In this document: positions 32,130 through 42,263 of the stretch, in pieces
Layout: each line of letters begins with the position of its first letter
Position numbering within the stretch: position 1 is the first letter of the stretch
Source: Gnetum montanum
Lineage: Eukaryota; Streptophyta; Gnetopsida; Gnetales; Gnetaceae
Length of the DNA: 51,553 bases
Reading direction: 5' to 3'
Assembly (NCBI GenBank): GCA_015680685.1
Contig: MNCI01013908.1
Location: 1,031 to 52,583, forward strand
Program-made: the position numbers and the translations under genes
The notes under the pieces: model-generated
What the model was told of the DNA's origin: nothing
Databases searched by the model: none
What the model saw: only the letters and a program-made list of their open reading frames with translations

Positions 32130-35100
32130 ATGTTGCCAGGATCTTCAAACGGCGTTATGGCTTTCATGATGGACATTGACGAGGGACCACTTGCGATTGA
32201 GGATGGTCCCTCTGGAGGGCCCAGATCTACCCATCCATTATCGCGTGTATGGGACTTATTGCCGCGTGGCCCTTACTATCCCAATAGCACCTTATTTTTG
32301 GCCCCTCGTGCACATACATTATTTCAGAACCCTCCAGGCAAGGTGTACAGGATGGAGAGGTAAGGTTGTTTAATTTGTCGTTTCTATTCTGCTGTTTAGT
32401 GTTTGCTTCTGTTCTGATGATCGTTCTTTTGCAGGCCCCAAGTTGACAAAGATGGAATATGCCTAGGTGACGATGGACTTGCACTAGCTCACACCGCTTT
32501 AGAGACCTTCATGGTAGGTCCCACTCTCTATGGAGCGGTATTAGCTCAGACTAAGGGTGACATCGTTCATTTTCATAAGCGGTATTCCAGGGCGTTTGTG
32601 CAATGCGCAGCTCGGTGGTGGCTACATGGGGATTGGTCACGTAATGGATCGATTTTCCCCCGTGATACTGATTTGGGTCCTAGCAATATGAATCCCACGA
32701 TTGAAGGTAAGTGATGATATTTCTCTGATGCCTTAGTTTGTTTGTTCGGCTGCAATGTTGGTTATACTGGTGCTATGGTTTTACATTGTGCTTATAATTA
32801 ATGTCCCCCCTGGCGGAGACACCATCACGATAGGGTGGATTGAGAGCACCCTGTCCATGAAATTTGGGGAAGTCAGCAAGGCACAACTATGGTTACATAC
32901 CAGTGCCCCACTGCCTATTGTCTGTTGTTTGAATGATGCCAGCCTTATGGAGCTATTCACAACCCCAAGCCCTGATGTCTCTGTAACTGAAATGATTGGG
33001 ATTATTGATTCGTTCGACAACTCTGTCACTTACTACAGCACCTGTATCAAGGGTGTCAAAATAGTTTTTCATCTATCAGCTGAGTTCTTTTCAGACCTCT
33101 TCAACGTCCCGACAGATGGTGTGAACGTGGTTTTGGACAAGGCGCAGAAGGAGCTCCATGTGGTGCATGAACTAGAAGATTGGTTGGGCGTTCTCAAGGG
33201 CTCTAAGGGGTTCCCAATGCAGGGAACATCAAAGGTGGTGGAAGTTAATGAACTATATCCCTTGTTTAGGGCATGGGTGTTTCCTAAATCCCTATCTCAA
33301 GTGAAGAGTCTTAGGGTGGAAGCCGTGCACGTCATGCCGACCATTTTAGAGACCGGGATGCGTTATAATTGGGCCCAATTTTTGCTGTTGGGTTTCCATA
33401 GGGAGATAGTGCGGTTGCTTTCAAATGTTGAGGTGCAATCCCATTTTACTTTCGCGTTCTTCGTCGGTTATCTATGTCGCCTGGCTGAATTTTTGGTGGT
33501 TCGTGCAAATAACAAATATGTTTTATGGGATCGTACTCAATTATCTCGCCCATGGATTAACCATTTATTCGAGGTAGCTGAGTCTCAAGATGCACCTAAG
33601 GGGATCGATGAATTAGTTTCCATCACAATAGAGGCGTCATCTAGTGGTTTAATCCAAACACGTGACAGCGTGGGGTTGGAACCAGATGACGTGCCCTACA
33701 CTGCTAGGAGGGTTGATCGGGTGATCAAGGAGATCATCGGGAAAGCCAAATCGAAGGTTCAGAAGCACAAACGCCCTAGAGAGGTGGCCCCAACTGTAGA
33801 AGAGCTAAGGGTGAAGTGTATACGATTTAAAATGCCTGCGCGAGGTAAGTAAGCTTGATGCACTTATTTTATAGCCATTATCGTTATTTTCATCTTATTC
33901 ATTTTTTCCTTTTTGACCGTTTACATGAAACTAATGTTGGATCTATGAATGTCTTCAGAGTTGACTCCGGAAGTGAGAAGGTAGGAGCTCGAAATGATTA
34001 TCAAGGAGGAGGAAGTCCCAACGGATTTAATTGAGGAGGAAGAGGTCAGCAAAGATCAGGTGGAAATGACTGAGAACTGGCGTAAGACACCATGGAGACA
34101 GAACTGGTCGATGACCGAGATGGTGTTGATGAAATGTTTGATGGCTTCCTTAGGGGAAGAGTAGACCTTGGTGACCTTCTGAACCAGGAAGGAAACAGAG
34201 AATCCGGTATTTTTTTGTTTTATTGTGTTGCTTTGTAAATCGTTGTTTCCATTATTTGGTGTTTAAATTTTATGTTTTTTATCACTTCTAGACGAAGATA
34301 TTGAAACTAGGATGGTTCCTACCATGCGGTTAGAAGTGCCTATGATAAAGGTTCCCCTTGAAACGACCACTGAAGCCAATCCATCTCATACTCATGAACC
34401 GTTTACTTGGACCGAAATGCCAAGCAAAATGGATTTTGTCACCAGTATCGTTGACGAGGTGGTCGAACGCATTCAGCAAGCTCACCCTGAAATAGGTACA
34501 AATGTCTAAAGCGTTTTTCTTCCTTCAATTTTTACATTATTTTTTTTCCCATCTAAGGTCTAATGCCTGCTCTTTTCATGTGAGTAGGGGCTAAACTGAA
34601 GTGGGATCAGTCTGAGGCTATTTGTATTGACAGCTTGCCTGCACTACCGCCAGAAGTTGAACAAGTACCGAGACAAGTTTATGATGAGGTGGCGAAATGT
34701 CTTGTGCATAACGCCAAATCGCTTTGGACCTATAGGCGCTCCATTGAATAGCTATGGTTGGTTGCAGATCTAGGCAAGGGAAAGAGAGGTTTTTGAGTTA
34801 TCGGGCGAACGTGATGATCTCAAATCTCGTTATGAGTTTGCCTTAGCCAGATTAATAGGTGATCGTTCTTGGCAAACTTCCGAGATCACTTATACCAGAT
34901 ATTGGAACTTGCTGAATCGCCATGTGTCACTAACTCAGGAGCTAGCAGAGTTTAAGGCCCAGATAGATTTACTGAACCTCAAGTGTCAGGATTGGAAGGC
35001 TTTTGCTTCTAAGGTGCGGAAGTGGGGTTGAGACGAAAAGACCCATAAGTATCATTATAAGAAATCGCTAAAAGAGGTATCTATAGAGAAGCGTCAGCTT

Positions 35101-35575
35101 GAGATGTTCGTAGAGGGTCTGGGTCTGCGCTCTGCATTTGATACATTTGCCAAGCATACCATAGTTGAGATGGAATCGCCCAAGAGGGTAATTACGACTG
35201 CTTCCGGGGAGGTCTCTGTGGGTGAATTTCCCTTGAAATGTCCCACATGGTCAGCGGTTGACAAAGGGAAGGCCTTAGCGAATGTTGATCTGGGCCTCAA
35301 TGGGACTGACTGGGCTAGTGTCTTCGAGGAAGAAATTCTCCATCGGTTGGAATTCGGTTTAGGGGGGTCTCCTACGGTAAGCTGTTTATTCTTATGAATT
35401 TTGTTCGTTGAATAACGTTTGGGATTTTTCTCTTTTCCTTTTGTGTTGATTGTTTTCTTTTGCCTTTTCAAAGGGTCAGGGCGATGACGATGTTCAAGAA
35501 GGTGGTCCCAGCAGAGCGGGGACCCATGGTGCCAGAGAGTCTGAAGGGGACAACCCTCCCGACCCTGATGTTTAG
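32130..35575 (+). pseudogene. Multi-exon antisense gene inside element B (unknown protein, decayed)
   Basis: Plus-strand exons can be followed by frame and GT/AG ends: 32130-32359, 32435-32706, 32819-33844, 33959-34206, 34292-34495, 34588-35376 and 35474-35575. Junction phases agree at every intron. The main exon encodes about 340 residues with a segment VNELYPLFRAWVFP ... HVMPTILETG ... NWAQFLLLG, distantly like the plant transposon-protein domain seen in Tat antisense ORFs; this is a weak resemblance. A basic stretch (KSKVQKHKRPRE) follows. Later exons are acidic and then helical and charged, coiled-coil-like (34765-35100), with an acidic tail ending DPDV. Stops at about 33983, 34749 and 35028 and frame changes in exons 4 and 6 show it no longer encodes a full protein. 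The exact first exon and a possible upstream leader exon (31291-31490) are uncertain. Confidence 0.65.
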
Positions 35576-36009
35576 TTTTCATTTTGAAATTATCATGGCT
35601 CATATTTTTACATGAATCGTCAACTGAATGTTTTGCCTTGGGTTGCACATGAACTAATGAATGGAATCAGTTAACTATTGTAATTCTCCAACTGTATATG
35701 ACTACATATATATTATTTTTTTTATTTGAATTTTGAGTTTGTTTGAACACTAACAAATGTAGACTTAAAGTGGAAATCTTTTTTGTTCTTTTGGCTCTTG
35801 TTGTTTAAATGTAAACACGATGCAGCAATGTAAAATGTTTTGGTTTGTTTTGTTGTTTAAGTATAATGCACGAAGTAGGAATGTAATTATAATCAAAGGA
35901 TAATTGTGAAAAGGGAAATGTGAAGAAAAAATGTAACTGATAACACGCCAATGTAAGCATAAATTCGAACAATGAACTTGAATCTGTGAGAAAAAAGTGT
36001 AAGCAAATG
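35576..36009. other. Spacer after the antisense gene
   Basis: AT-rich with frequent TGTAA words; probably the 3' region of the antisense gene. No coding frame was seen on either strand, and the minus-strand open frame across 35094-35648 is a shadow of the last exons. Confidence 0.5.
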
Positions 36010-36185
36010 GTCTAGTTTAAGGCCATTTCGGGCCATGTGTAAACAAGAGAAGTTTCAATTGACGTTGGTGGGTTTCTTGATAGACCGACCATTTCTGATC
36101 GTGGCTAGTTTTATGTCGTTGCTGACATGTGATAGTTTAACGTCATTTCAGACTATAAATGTAGTTTAACATCGTTTTGGACTTG
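36010..36185. repeat. AGTTTA modules beside the element B protease
   Basis: Modules include TAGTTTAAGGCCATTTCGGG, TAGTTTTATGTCGTTGCTGA, TAGTTTAACGTCATTTCAGA and TAGTTTAACATCGTTTTGGA. They share the module head with the other arrays and the same GNC...GNC pairing. They lie within 10 bases to 200 bases of the end of the protease frame. Confidence 0.75.
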
Positions 36186-36193
36186 AATATCGT

Positions 36194-37416
36194 TTATTGA
36201 TTTAGTAATTTTTTGATTTTCCTCATCTTAACATTAGAGGTAGCGTTGATGGGTACGATTCTATACTCAGCGTCCCCTTCACTGATCATGTTAAACGGTA
36301 ATTCGACCCAAGGGATATCTGATGAAACTGGTTCTGTGTTAGCATCCTCTAGTGTTTTCGGGCGTACAGTAGTTTCTACGTTCGTTGTAGTTTCTAGATT
36401 AGGCAGTATATGTGTAGTTTCAGGCCCGAGTATTTCTGTGTTGGGTAAATTTTTCTTTATGTTTAATGGATCATTCCTTACTAGTTGCATGCATCTTTGT
36501 TGTTCATTTGTATCATCCTATTTATGCTCCTCAAATTCAACCTCCGAGCCTTGGTCTGTATCTATATGTGACGAGATGGTAGGTGTAGCAGCCTCCCTGT
36601 GTATAATGATTTCGTCACCTTCGTAAGGCAGGTGAATCTCTTGGTGTATGGAGGAAGAGACTGCTTTAAGTTGGGCTAACCAGGGCCTTCCCAATATTAA
36701 ATTGAACCCTGGCATTTCGTCGATGATCACAAAGTCCGCAAATGTGGGGAATTGATCCCCTGCTATAAAGTCCAAAGTTACGGTGCCTTTTACTACGACG
36801 CGTGATCCACTAAACGACTTTAAGCATGTGGTGGTAGTTGGTCTAATTAGTTCTATAAGCCCTAGTTGTTTGATGACAGGATAGGGTATTATGTTTGTAG
36901 TGGCTCTGTCATCTATGTGCACTCTATGTATTTTGAATTGATTTACTTGTATCGTTATGAGCATAGGTGCGGTTGTCACTTCTCTTGTTTTCTCATCCAT
37001 TTTGATGTTGTTATTGTGGAAGCCTAGTGATTTAGATGTCGATCCTTGAGGCGAATACATTACCGCATGAATCGAAGGTTCATTTGGAGGTATGTCTTCG
37101 CTTACTGGGATTGATGTCAGCATACGTACTAGGGCTTCGCGATGGGTTTGAGAAGTTAACACTAGGTTGTACAAGCTTAATGAAGTGTTTTTCTATTTAA
37201 GTGCCTGTGTGACCTATGTTAGATCTGTTGCTAAATCTTTATTGTTGGGTGTATGTTTGTTGATAGTCATTTGGTCTATCGAGTCCAACAGTTTTATCTC
37301 ATGCGTAGTTGGTTTGTTCTTTTTATCTGTAACTGTTGATCTAGACGTATCATGCTTTCTGGATGATTCTCCCTCATAGCTTGTGTTTGGTTTATTGTTA
37401 GGTGATGTCATGGGCA
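36194..37416 (-). pseudogene. Element B protease and flanking linker, decayed
   Basis: The retropepsin segment is at 36518-37174: the active site reads VHIDDRATTNII, where the expected DDG has become DDR, so the enzyme is inactive. The distal signature ILGRPWLAQL is intact, followed by HQEIHLPYEGDE. A stop at 36518 (EEHK, then DDTNEQQ) is in frame with about 100 further codons to 36194. These end KMRKIKKLLNQ and have no known motif. Upstream (37214-37416) is a lysine- and proline-rich linker. The frame matches the Gag frame except at one shift near 37620 and another near 37200. Confidence 0.8.
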
Positions 37417-40380
37417 CTACACTTAATGGGGTAGGCTTGGGGGATCCTAAGGCTAGTTGTTGACGTTCCTTCTCTAAGCATTCCCGTGTAAGCTTGTCTG
37501 CCAGGCGTTCTCGTGTGTGGCGTGGGGGAACAGTTGGTTTCTGTACTTCAGGTTGCTTTAGAACTCGTATGACGTATGGAGTAGGACGGGGTTGCGGTTG
37601 GACGGTTGAATGCGGTTGAGTGTCAGGCTACCTAGGCACCTAACGACATAGGGAATCGGTTTATTCTGTGCTTGCGGAGTGGAGGATTGGTGGTCATCAG
37701 GACGTTCGGATTTCCTAACAACATATGGAGTTGGTCTAGCTGGGGGTTGTACCTCTGTAATTGCGACCGCAGGTGACACTCGGACTACGTAGGGAGCGGG
37801 CTATGTAAGAGGTTGTATGTCTACAGCAGTAGCGGTGGGAGGTACACGCACTACATATGGTTTTTCATGTGGTGGTATGGTAGAGGTTGCTACGGCGAGG
37901 GGTATTCGGATGACATAGGGTCTTCGCGGGGTAAGCGGGATACATGGGGAGTATGATGGTTGAGGTGCGGGTGTTTGTGCAGTGGACAGAATATGCACTA
38001 CAAATGGTCTCTTAGGTATTTTCTGCTCATGATCTGAATAGATGGTGTTAATCCTAGGTGTTTCTAGTTCGTTATCCAAGTAGATGGTGTTAATTACATA
38101 TGGTGCTTCTTTAGTATTTAGAGGGTCCTTATATACACCCATGGCCTGGTTTTGTGGTTGGACCGGGTTGGCTTCATCAAAAGTGATTTGACCCCCGTCG
38201 ATCATCCGTTGAATATCTTGTTTTAGGGTGAAACAATAATCAGTGCCATGCCCATTACGTTGATAATAATCACAAAAACGGTCCATTCTAAAGCCCTTTG
38301 GAACTGGGGGCTCATCTAGCATTGCCAGGCTTGGGTTCTGAACCAATTGACAGAACCGATCATGTCTTTGGATTACTACAGGGGATAATTGTTTATGTTT
38401 CATTAGTCTGGCCTTCAAGAGTTGGTCAAATAATTGTGAGGGTTTCATGGGCAACGGTGTGTGTTGAGAGGGGTCCCTCTTCTCGAAGTTTCTCACACGA
38501 CCCAGTGTAGGATTTTGTGATGTAGATGATTCAGGTGTAGTCGTAGGAGCGGGTCTAGCGTAATTAGTAGGGGTAGCAGGCAGTTTGCCTTGTTGTCCCG
38601 CATTCGCTTGTTGTGTTTCCGCTACTGCTGCTATAGTTGTTTTAGCCTTTTCTTTGTCTTTCTTATTATGTTGGTTTTTAAAGGCTGAATAGGCAGGGTC
38701 GTGGCTGTTTTGGGCTGCCTCCTCTATGTTCTTGATTTGTACAAATGCTTGACTAAGAGTGCGTGCATTGAGATAATATAATTTGGACTTCACAAAATCA
38801 TTAACGGTCCCTTTTAGGATGGTGAGGAGATACGTCTCCAGGATTGGCTCGTGGAACTCATTGAGGGCAGCACTCCACCGTTGAATAAATTTTTGAACAG
38901 GCTCAAGCGGTGCTTGCTTGACCTGTATGAGGCTATCAAGTGTTGCTTCAAGCTTCAAGTTATACTTGAATCTGGTAATGAACTGATGCAATAAATCTTC
39001 TAGGAAAGCTATTGAGTTTCGGGGCAAAGCTCGATACCAATCAAGTGCTCTCCCTGTGAGGGACATGGGGAACACTCGCAGAATGGCATGTGGCCATGCC
39101 TGAAGTAGCACGCATTCTAATCTAAATATTAACGTGGGTAAGGAAACACTCTTAGGTAACGTTAAAGGTGGAACCGAAGAGCTGATAGGGTCATCTTGAT
39201 AGAAATCCACTACCTTAAGCTCTTCATCGGTGGCTGTTTTGAGGTGCTTGACCTTGTCAGTTAGCTCTTGCATTAGCTTTTTGGCATCAACCTAGTCTTG
39301 GGCACTAGGTGAGATAGTAGGTTGATGATGTTGTGTAGTATACAAACTAGATTGTTGTACGGTGGGCTGGAAGGAGGAGAGTTGTGCAGCTGGAGGTTGT
39401 ACTTGCGGAATATTTGTAGTGGGTGGTACTAGGGGCAGCACATTGTAGGTATGGGATTACTATTGTTGTTGCGGTTATACTTGAGGAACATTCATGGGTG
39501 GAATTGTATGAGGTGGTACGTTGTAGTGAGGGGGTTGATGCGGTTGAGCACCAGTCGCAGCCCATTGCCCGATCACGTTTTGTGCAGGAACACCTTGAAC
39601 TTGTTGAGTTACAGTTGTAAAGGATGCTCCTTGGGTTTGGATCCGTGGTATATAGTGTGCTGATGTAGAAGCTGGTATTACATATGGCATCCCGATCACT
39701 CGGGGTGGGAAGGTTGCTCCTACATTATTTTGAGGAGGTTGTACTTGTAAGAATGGGGGTACTGTGATAGCAGGAGAAATAGCGAGGGGAAGCGTATTGA
39801 CTTGTGCATTGGTCACAAGAGGAGTGGGGACGAGAATGGATGCCTCTTGTTGAAGCACATGTGCTTGAGTGATTTTAAATGGCTGGAGGGACATTATCTC
39901 CCCCATGAATGGGTGAAACAACAGGTTTGTGTAAGTTTGTGGGCTGAGGGTATGATATGAATCCTCATGTTCGGACAGAGCCTCGAAATCGTCTTCCTCC
40001 TCTATTTGGGAGTTTGGCATGGGCTGGTCTAGAGGCTGATTCCTTCCTAGAAGGAGTTGTGAAATGAGCTCAGAGTAGTGCTCGGGGAGAGGGATGATAT
40101 CATGCGGGGAAGGGATGAACTCATGTCCTCCCTTATGAAACAGTTTGTATTGTCTCTTAACCTCCATTTCAGTTTGATCCATCGCTAGGCCGGCTTGGAT
40201 TTTTACACATATAAAATTATATTGCTCATGTGTTATAATGTTAAATGATGGGTTCCTCCCTTGCAGTCTGAGAGACTGGCGAGGTCCCACCATGGGTTGT
40301 ACTACAGGTTGTTGAATGGCCATGGGGCCTACGATATCTGTGATGGGCTTGGTTGAAGCGTTGGGATTCGTAGTGTTCAT
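37417..40380 (-). pseudogene. Element B Gag precursor with long N-terminal extension and peptide repeats
   Basis: Gag builds the particle. The frame starts at 40380 and runs with a few stops to about 37620. Residues 1-300 form an extension with ITHEQYNFICVKIQAGL and a proline/glutamine-rich tail. After stops (39475 and nearby), the retrotransposon Gag domain follows, with LTGRALDWYRALPRNSI and FITRFKYNLKLEATLDSL. Next comes a zinc-knuckle-like CDYYQRNGHGTDYCFTLK. The C-terminal linker contains seven motifs like RPYVIRIP or KPYVVRVP. The stops TAA, TAG and TAG at 39280-39480 stand where CAA or CAG would fit a Q-rich stretch. Compared with element A, 14 residues are missing in frame between KSVSLP and LLQAWPH, including a GEGDPNAHL block. 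Confidence 0.85.
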
Positions 40381-40741
40381 GATGAAACGGTTGTGAATAT
40401 AACACTGTGGAAGGGATGTGAAACGGGTATACTTATCAACGTATACCTAAGTTCGCAGCGTACAGCGTACAGACTAGATCTCAGCGTATAGGCTTCAACA
40501 ACCAGCGTACAGAGACAATGTACATCGTGCAAGTGGGCTGGGCAGCGTGTAGACAGGGTCTACAGCGTACAGCGTGGGGTGTGCAGTGTGTAGACGCTGA
40601 GAATGCTGCAGGACAGGGTGCAGATCCGGAAAATTCAGAACCAGGTTGAGTATTGACGCAATTTGAATCTGGGAAAAATAGGGTACAGATCTGAAGTGCG
40701 AGGGTGCGTGTATGAGATGAAAGTAAGTTTAAACAGTTTCT
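40381..40741. other. Element B 5' leader
   Basis: The sequence between primer site and Gag start contains CAGCGTACAG and GCGTGTAGAC words like those of the LTR arrays, but no coding frame. It would form the 5' untranslated leader of element RNA. Confidence 0.6.
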
Positions 40742-40760
40742 GGCCCTCCTTCTAGTGCCA
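40742..40760 (-). other. Primer-binding site of element B
   Basis: TGGCACTAGAAGGAGGGCC on the sense strand, five bases inside the 5' LTR. It is identical to the site in element A (44115-44133). The TGG start is the expected complement of tRNA CCA. I could not assign the tRNA. Confidence 0.7.
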
Positions 40761-40765
40761 TTTTC

Positions 40766-42258
40766 TGTACTGTCCGAAATCGTCGGTCTCTGGCTGGAAC
40801 AGAATAGAGACTAAGAGATCATCGGACAAGCATAGAAGACCCTACCTTCGCCTGAGGGTGAGCTGGAACTAATGAAGGTAGAATACCTTGGGTGGTCCGC
40901 ACGCGGATCAGACAATGATTCCCCCGAACGTATGCCAATATGCGATACGCTGGGTTATATGCAAAAGGTGTAATAAATGGAAACTAGAGCGTAAACGTAC
41001 AGAAATGTAAAAGTAGTAAATAAGAACGAACGAAAAACTGTGAAAGATCTTAGCAAAAGAAATGTGACAATATTATTGCAAAATGGAAAGTTACAATGCA
41101 CCGGTCCAACGTAGTTGTGAATCTGACACAAGGCGGACGGAAGGCTCTGGTGGATGTAGGGGGATGATTGTTTGCTGGATTCGGCTGCAAGCACAGTGTG
41201 AAGGCTGTATGCTCAGCGTGCAGGGTGGAAGTCTAGCCTCAGGATGCAACGTTCTGGATGTTCTCTTTGTGTGTATTGCCCCAAATTTTTGCCCTGATCT
41301 TTTTAATTTTTCGAACCCCAATCTGGTCAAAAATTGGGATTTTTATACAAATTTAGACGTTAGACTCGGATCTGAAAGGGGATGAGTGGCTGTGAGGTGC
41401 TGGACTCTCGGGTCAGGTGACATGTGGCGCGTTGACCGAGTGCAAAAGAATCAAATTTTACAAGTGTACAGCGTGCTGCATGCCAGCGTATACTGCTGTA
41501 CGCCAGTGTGTACACGCTAAGTGTGCGAACTCGGCGTACAGAGTTGACTAAAACAAAAGAAGTCATTTTTACAAACTATTACTACAATAGGAAGCATCAA
41601 ATTCGGCCCTCGGATTTGAATTTGGATGTCACGAGAATGCTGCTTGTGGATGTTCAGTTTGGTTGGACTTGATCTGACACGGTTCTGGAGAGCTTTGATT
41701 GGTATACATTGTGCTACACACTGGGCGTACACGCTGTACACACTGGGCGTATACACTAGGCGTGCAGGATGTACATGCTCAGCGTATGAAATCCAAAGTG
41801 CATGATTTGGAGGCCAAAATTTGATTTTCTGGAGCCCATGATGACACCTGACAATTTCTCTGTCCCTGTAAGTTGATGCCTTGCACGAAATCTTGCTCCG
41901 AAGTGTCTGTTTCATGCAGTCTTTGGAGTCACATGCTGGGCGTACACGTCAGTCGTACGTGCTAAGCGTACATGTGAGGCGTGCACATTGGGCGTATACG
42001 CTGGGTGTGCACGCTGGGCGTGCACGCTGCATACTGCATACTCAGTGAAAACCAAGTATTTTGAGCTCCAAATTTACCATGTTTGATGCCAGATGTCACC
42101 GTGGTCTTCTGCGGGTCCCAGGGAACCGTTTCTTGTTGAGTTCGACTCTGCTTAAAGCTGTATGTGAGGCCCTCAAGCTTCAGTCATGCTGGGGAGCATC
42201 ATGACTTAGCTCGATTCTTGTTGAAGAAGTACTAAGCTCAGAATTTTGTGGTGTTTCA
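40766..42258 (-). repeat. Element B 5' LTR
   Basis: A 1493-base LTR starting TGTACTGTCC and ending GTGGTGTTTCA, aligning with 24004-25555. The sense-strand TATA box is at 41347-41340. A U3 array of CGTA-rich words is at 41700-42030. The sequence at 42259 onward is element A gag. Confidence 0.93.
41340..41347 (-). promoter_or_regulatory. TATA box of element B 5' LTR
   Basis: TATAAAAA on the minus strand, equivalent to 24578-24585. It would drive element RNA toward gag. Confidence 0.65.
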
Positions 42259-42263
42259 GGTTG
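42259..42263. repeat. Target site duplication of element B, right (GGTTG)
   Basis: Directly follows the last base of B and repeats 23999-24003. Confidence 0.93.

Larger units (their letters stand above)
24004..42258 (-). mobile_element. Element B: 18.3-kb Tat/Ogre-like Ty3/gypsy retrotransposon with an antisense gene
   Basis: The LTRs are 24004-25555 and 40766-42258, flanked by GGTTG inside the gag of element A. Sense is the minus strand. Order from the 5' LTR: primer site, gag (40380-37417), protease (to 36194), module array, opposite-strand gene (35575-32130), repeat arrays, splice acceptor, RT, RNase H, second RNase H, integrase (to 26944), module array, noncoding tail, polypurine tract, 3' LTR. 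A second RNase H domain and a 'DMPGLDP' RT leader are characteristic of the Tat lineage, and large size plus a gap between PR and RT recalls Ogre. It is dead: at least seven stops and one frameshift lie in pol. LTR differences are roughly 8% over the first 225 bases by eye and are mainly transitions. Confidence 0.93.

Noticed and set aside
35094-35648. Minus-strand 184-residue frame
   Set aside because: It overlaps the last exons of the plus-strand gene, which have consistent splice phases. The minus frame has no counterpart in element A or in Tat elements.
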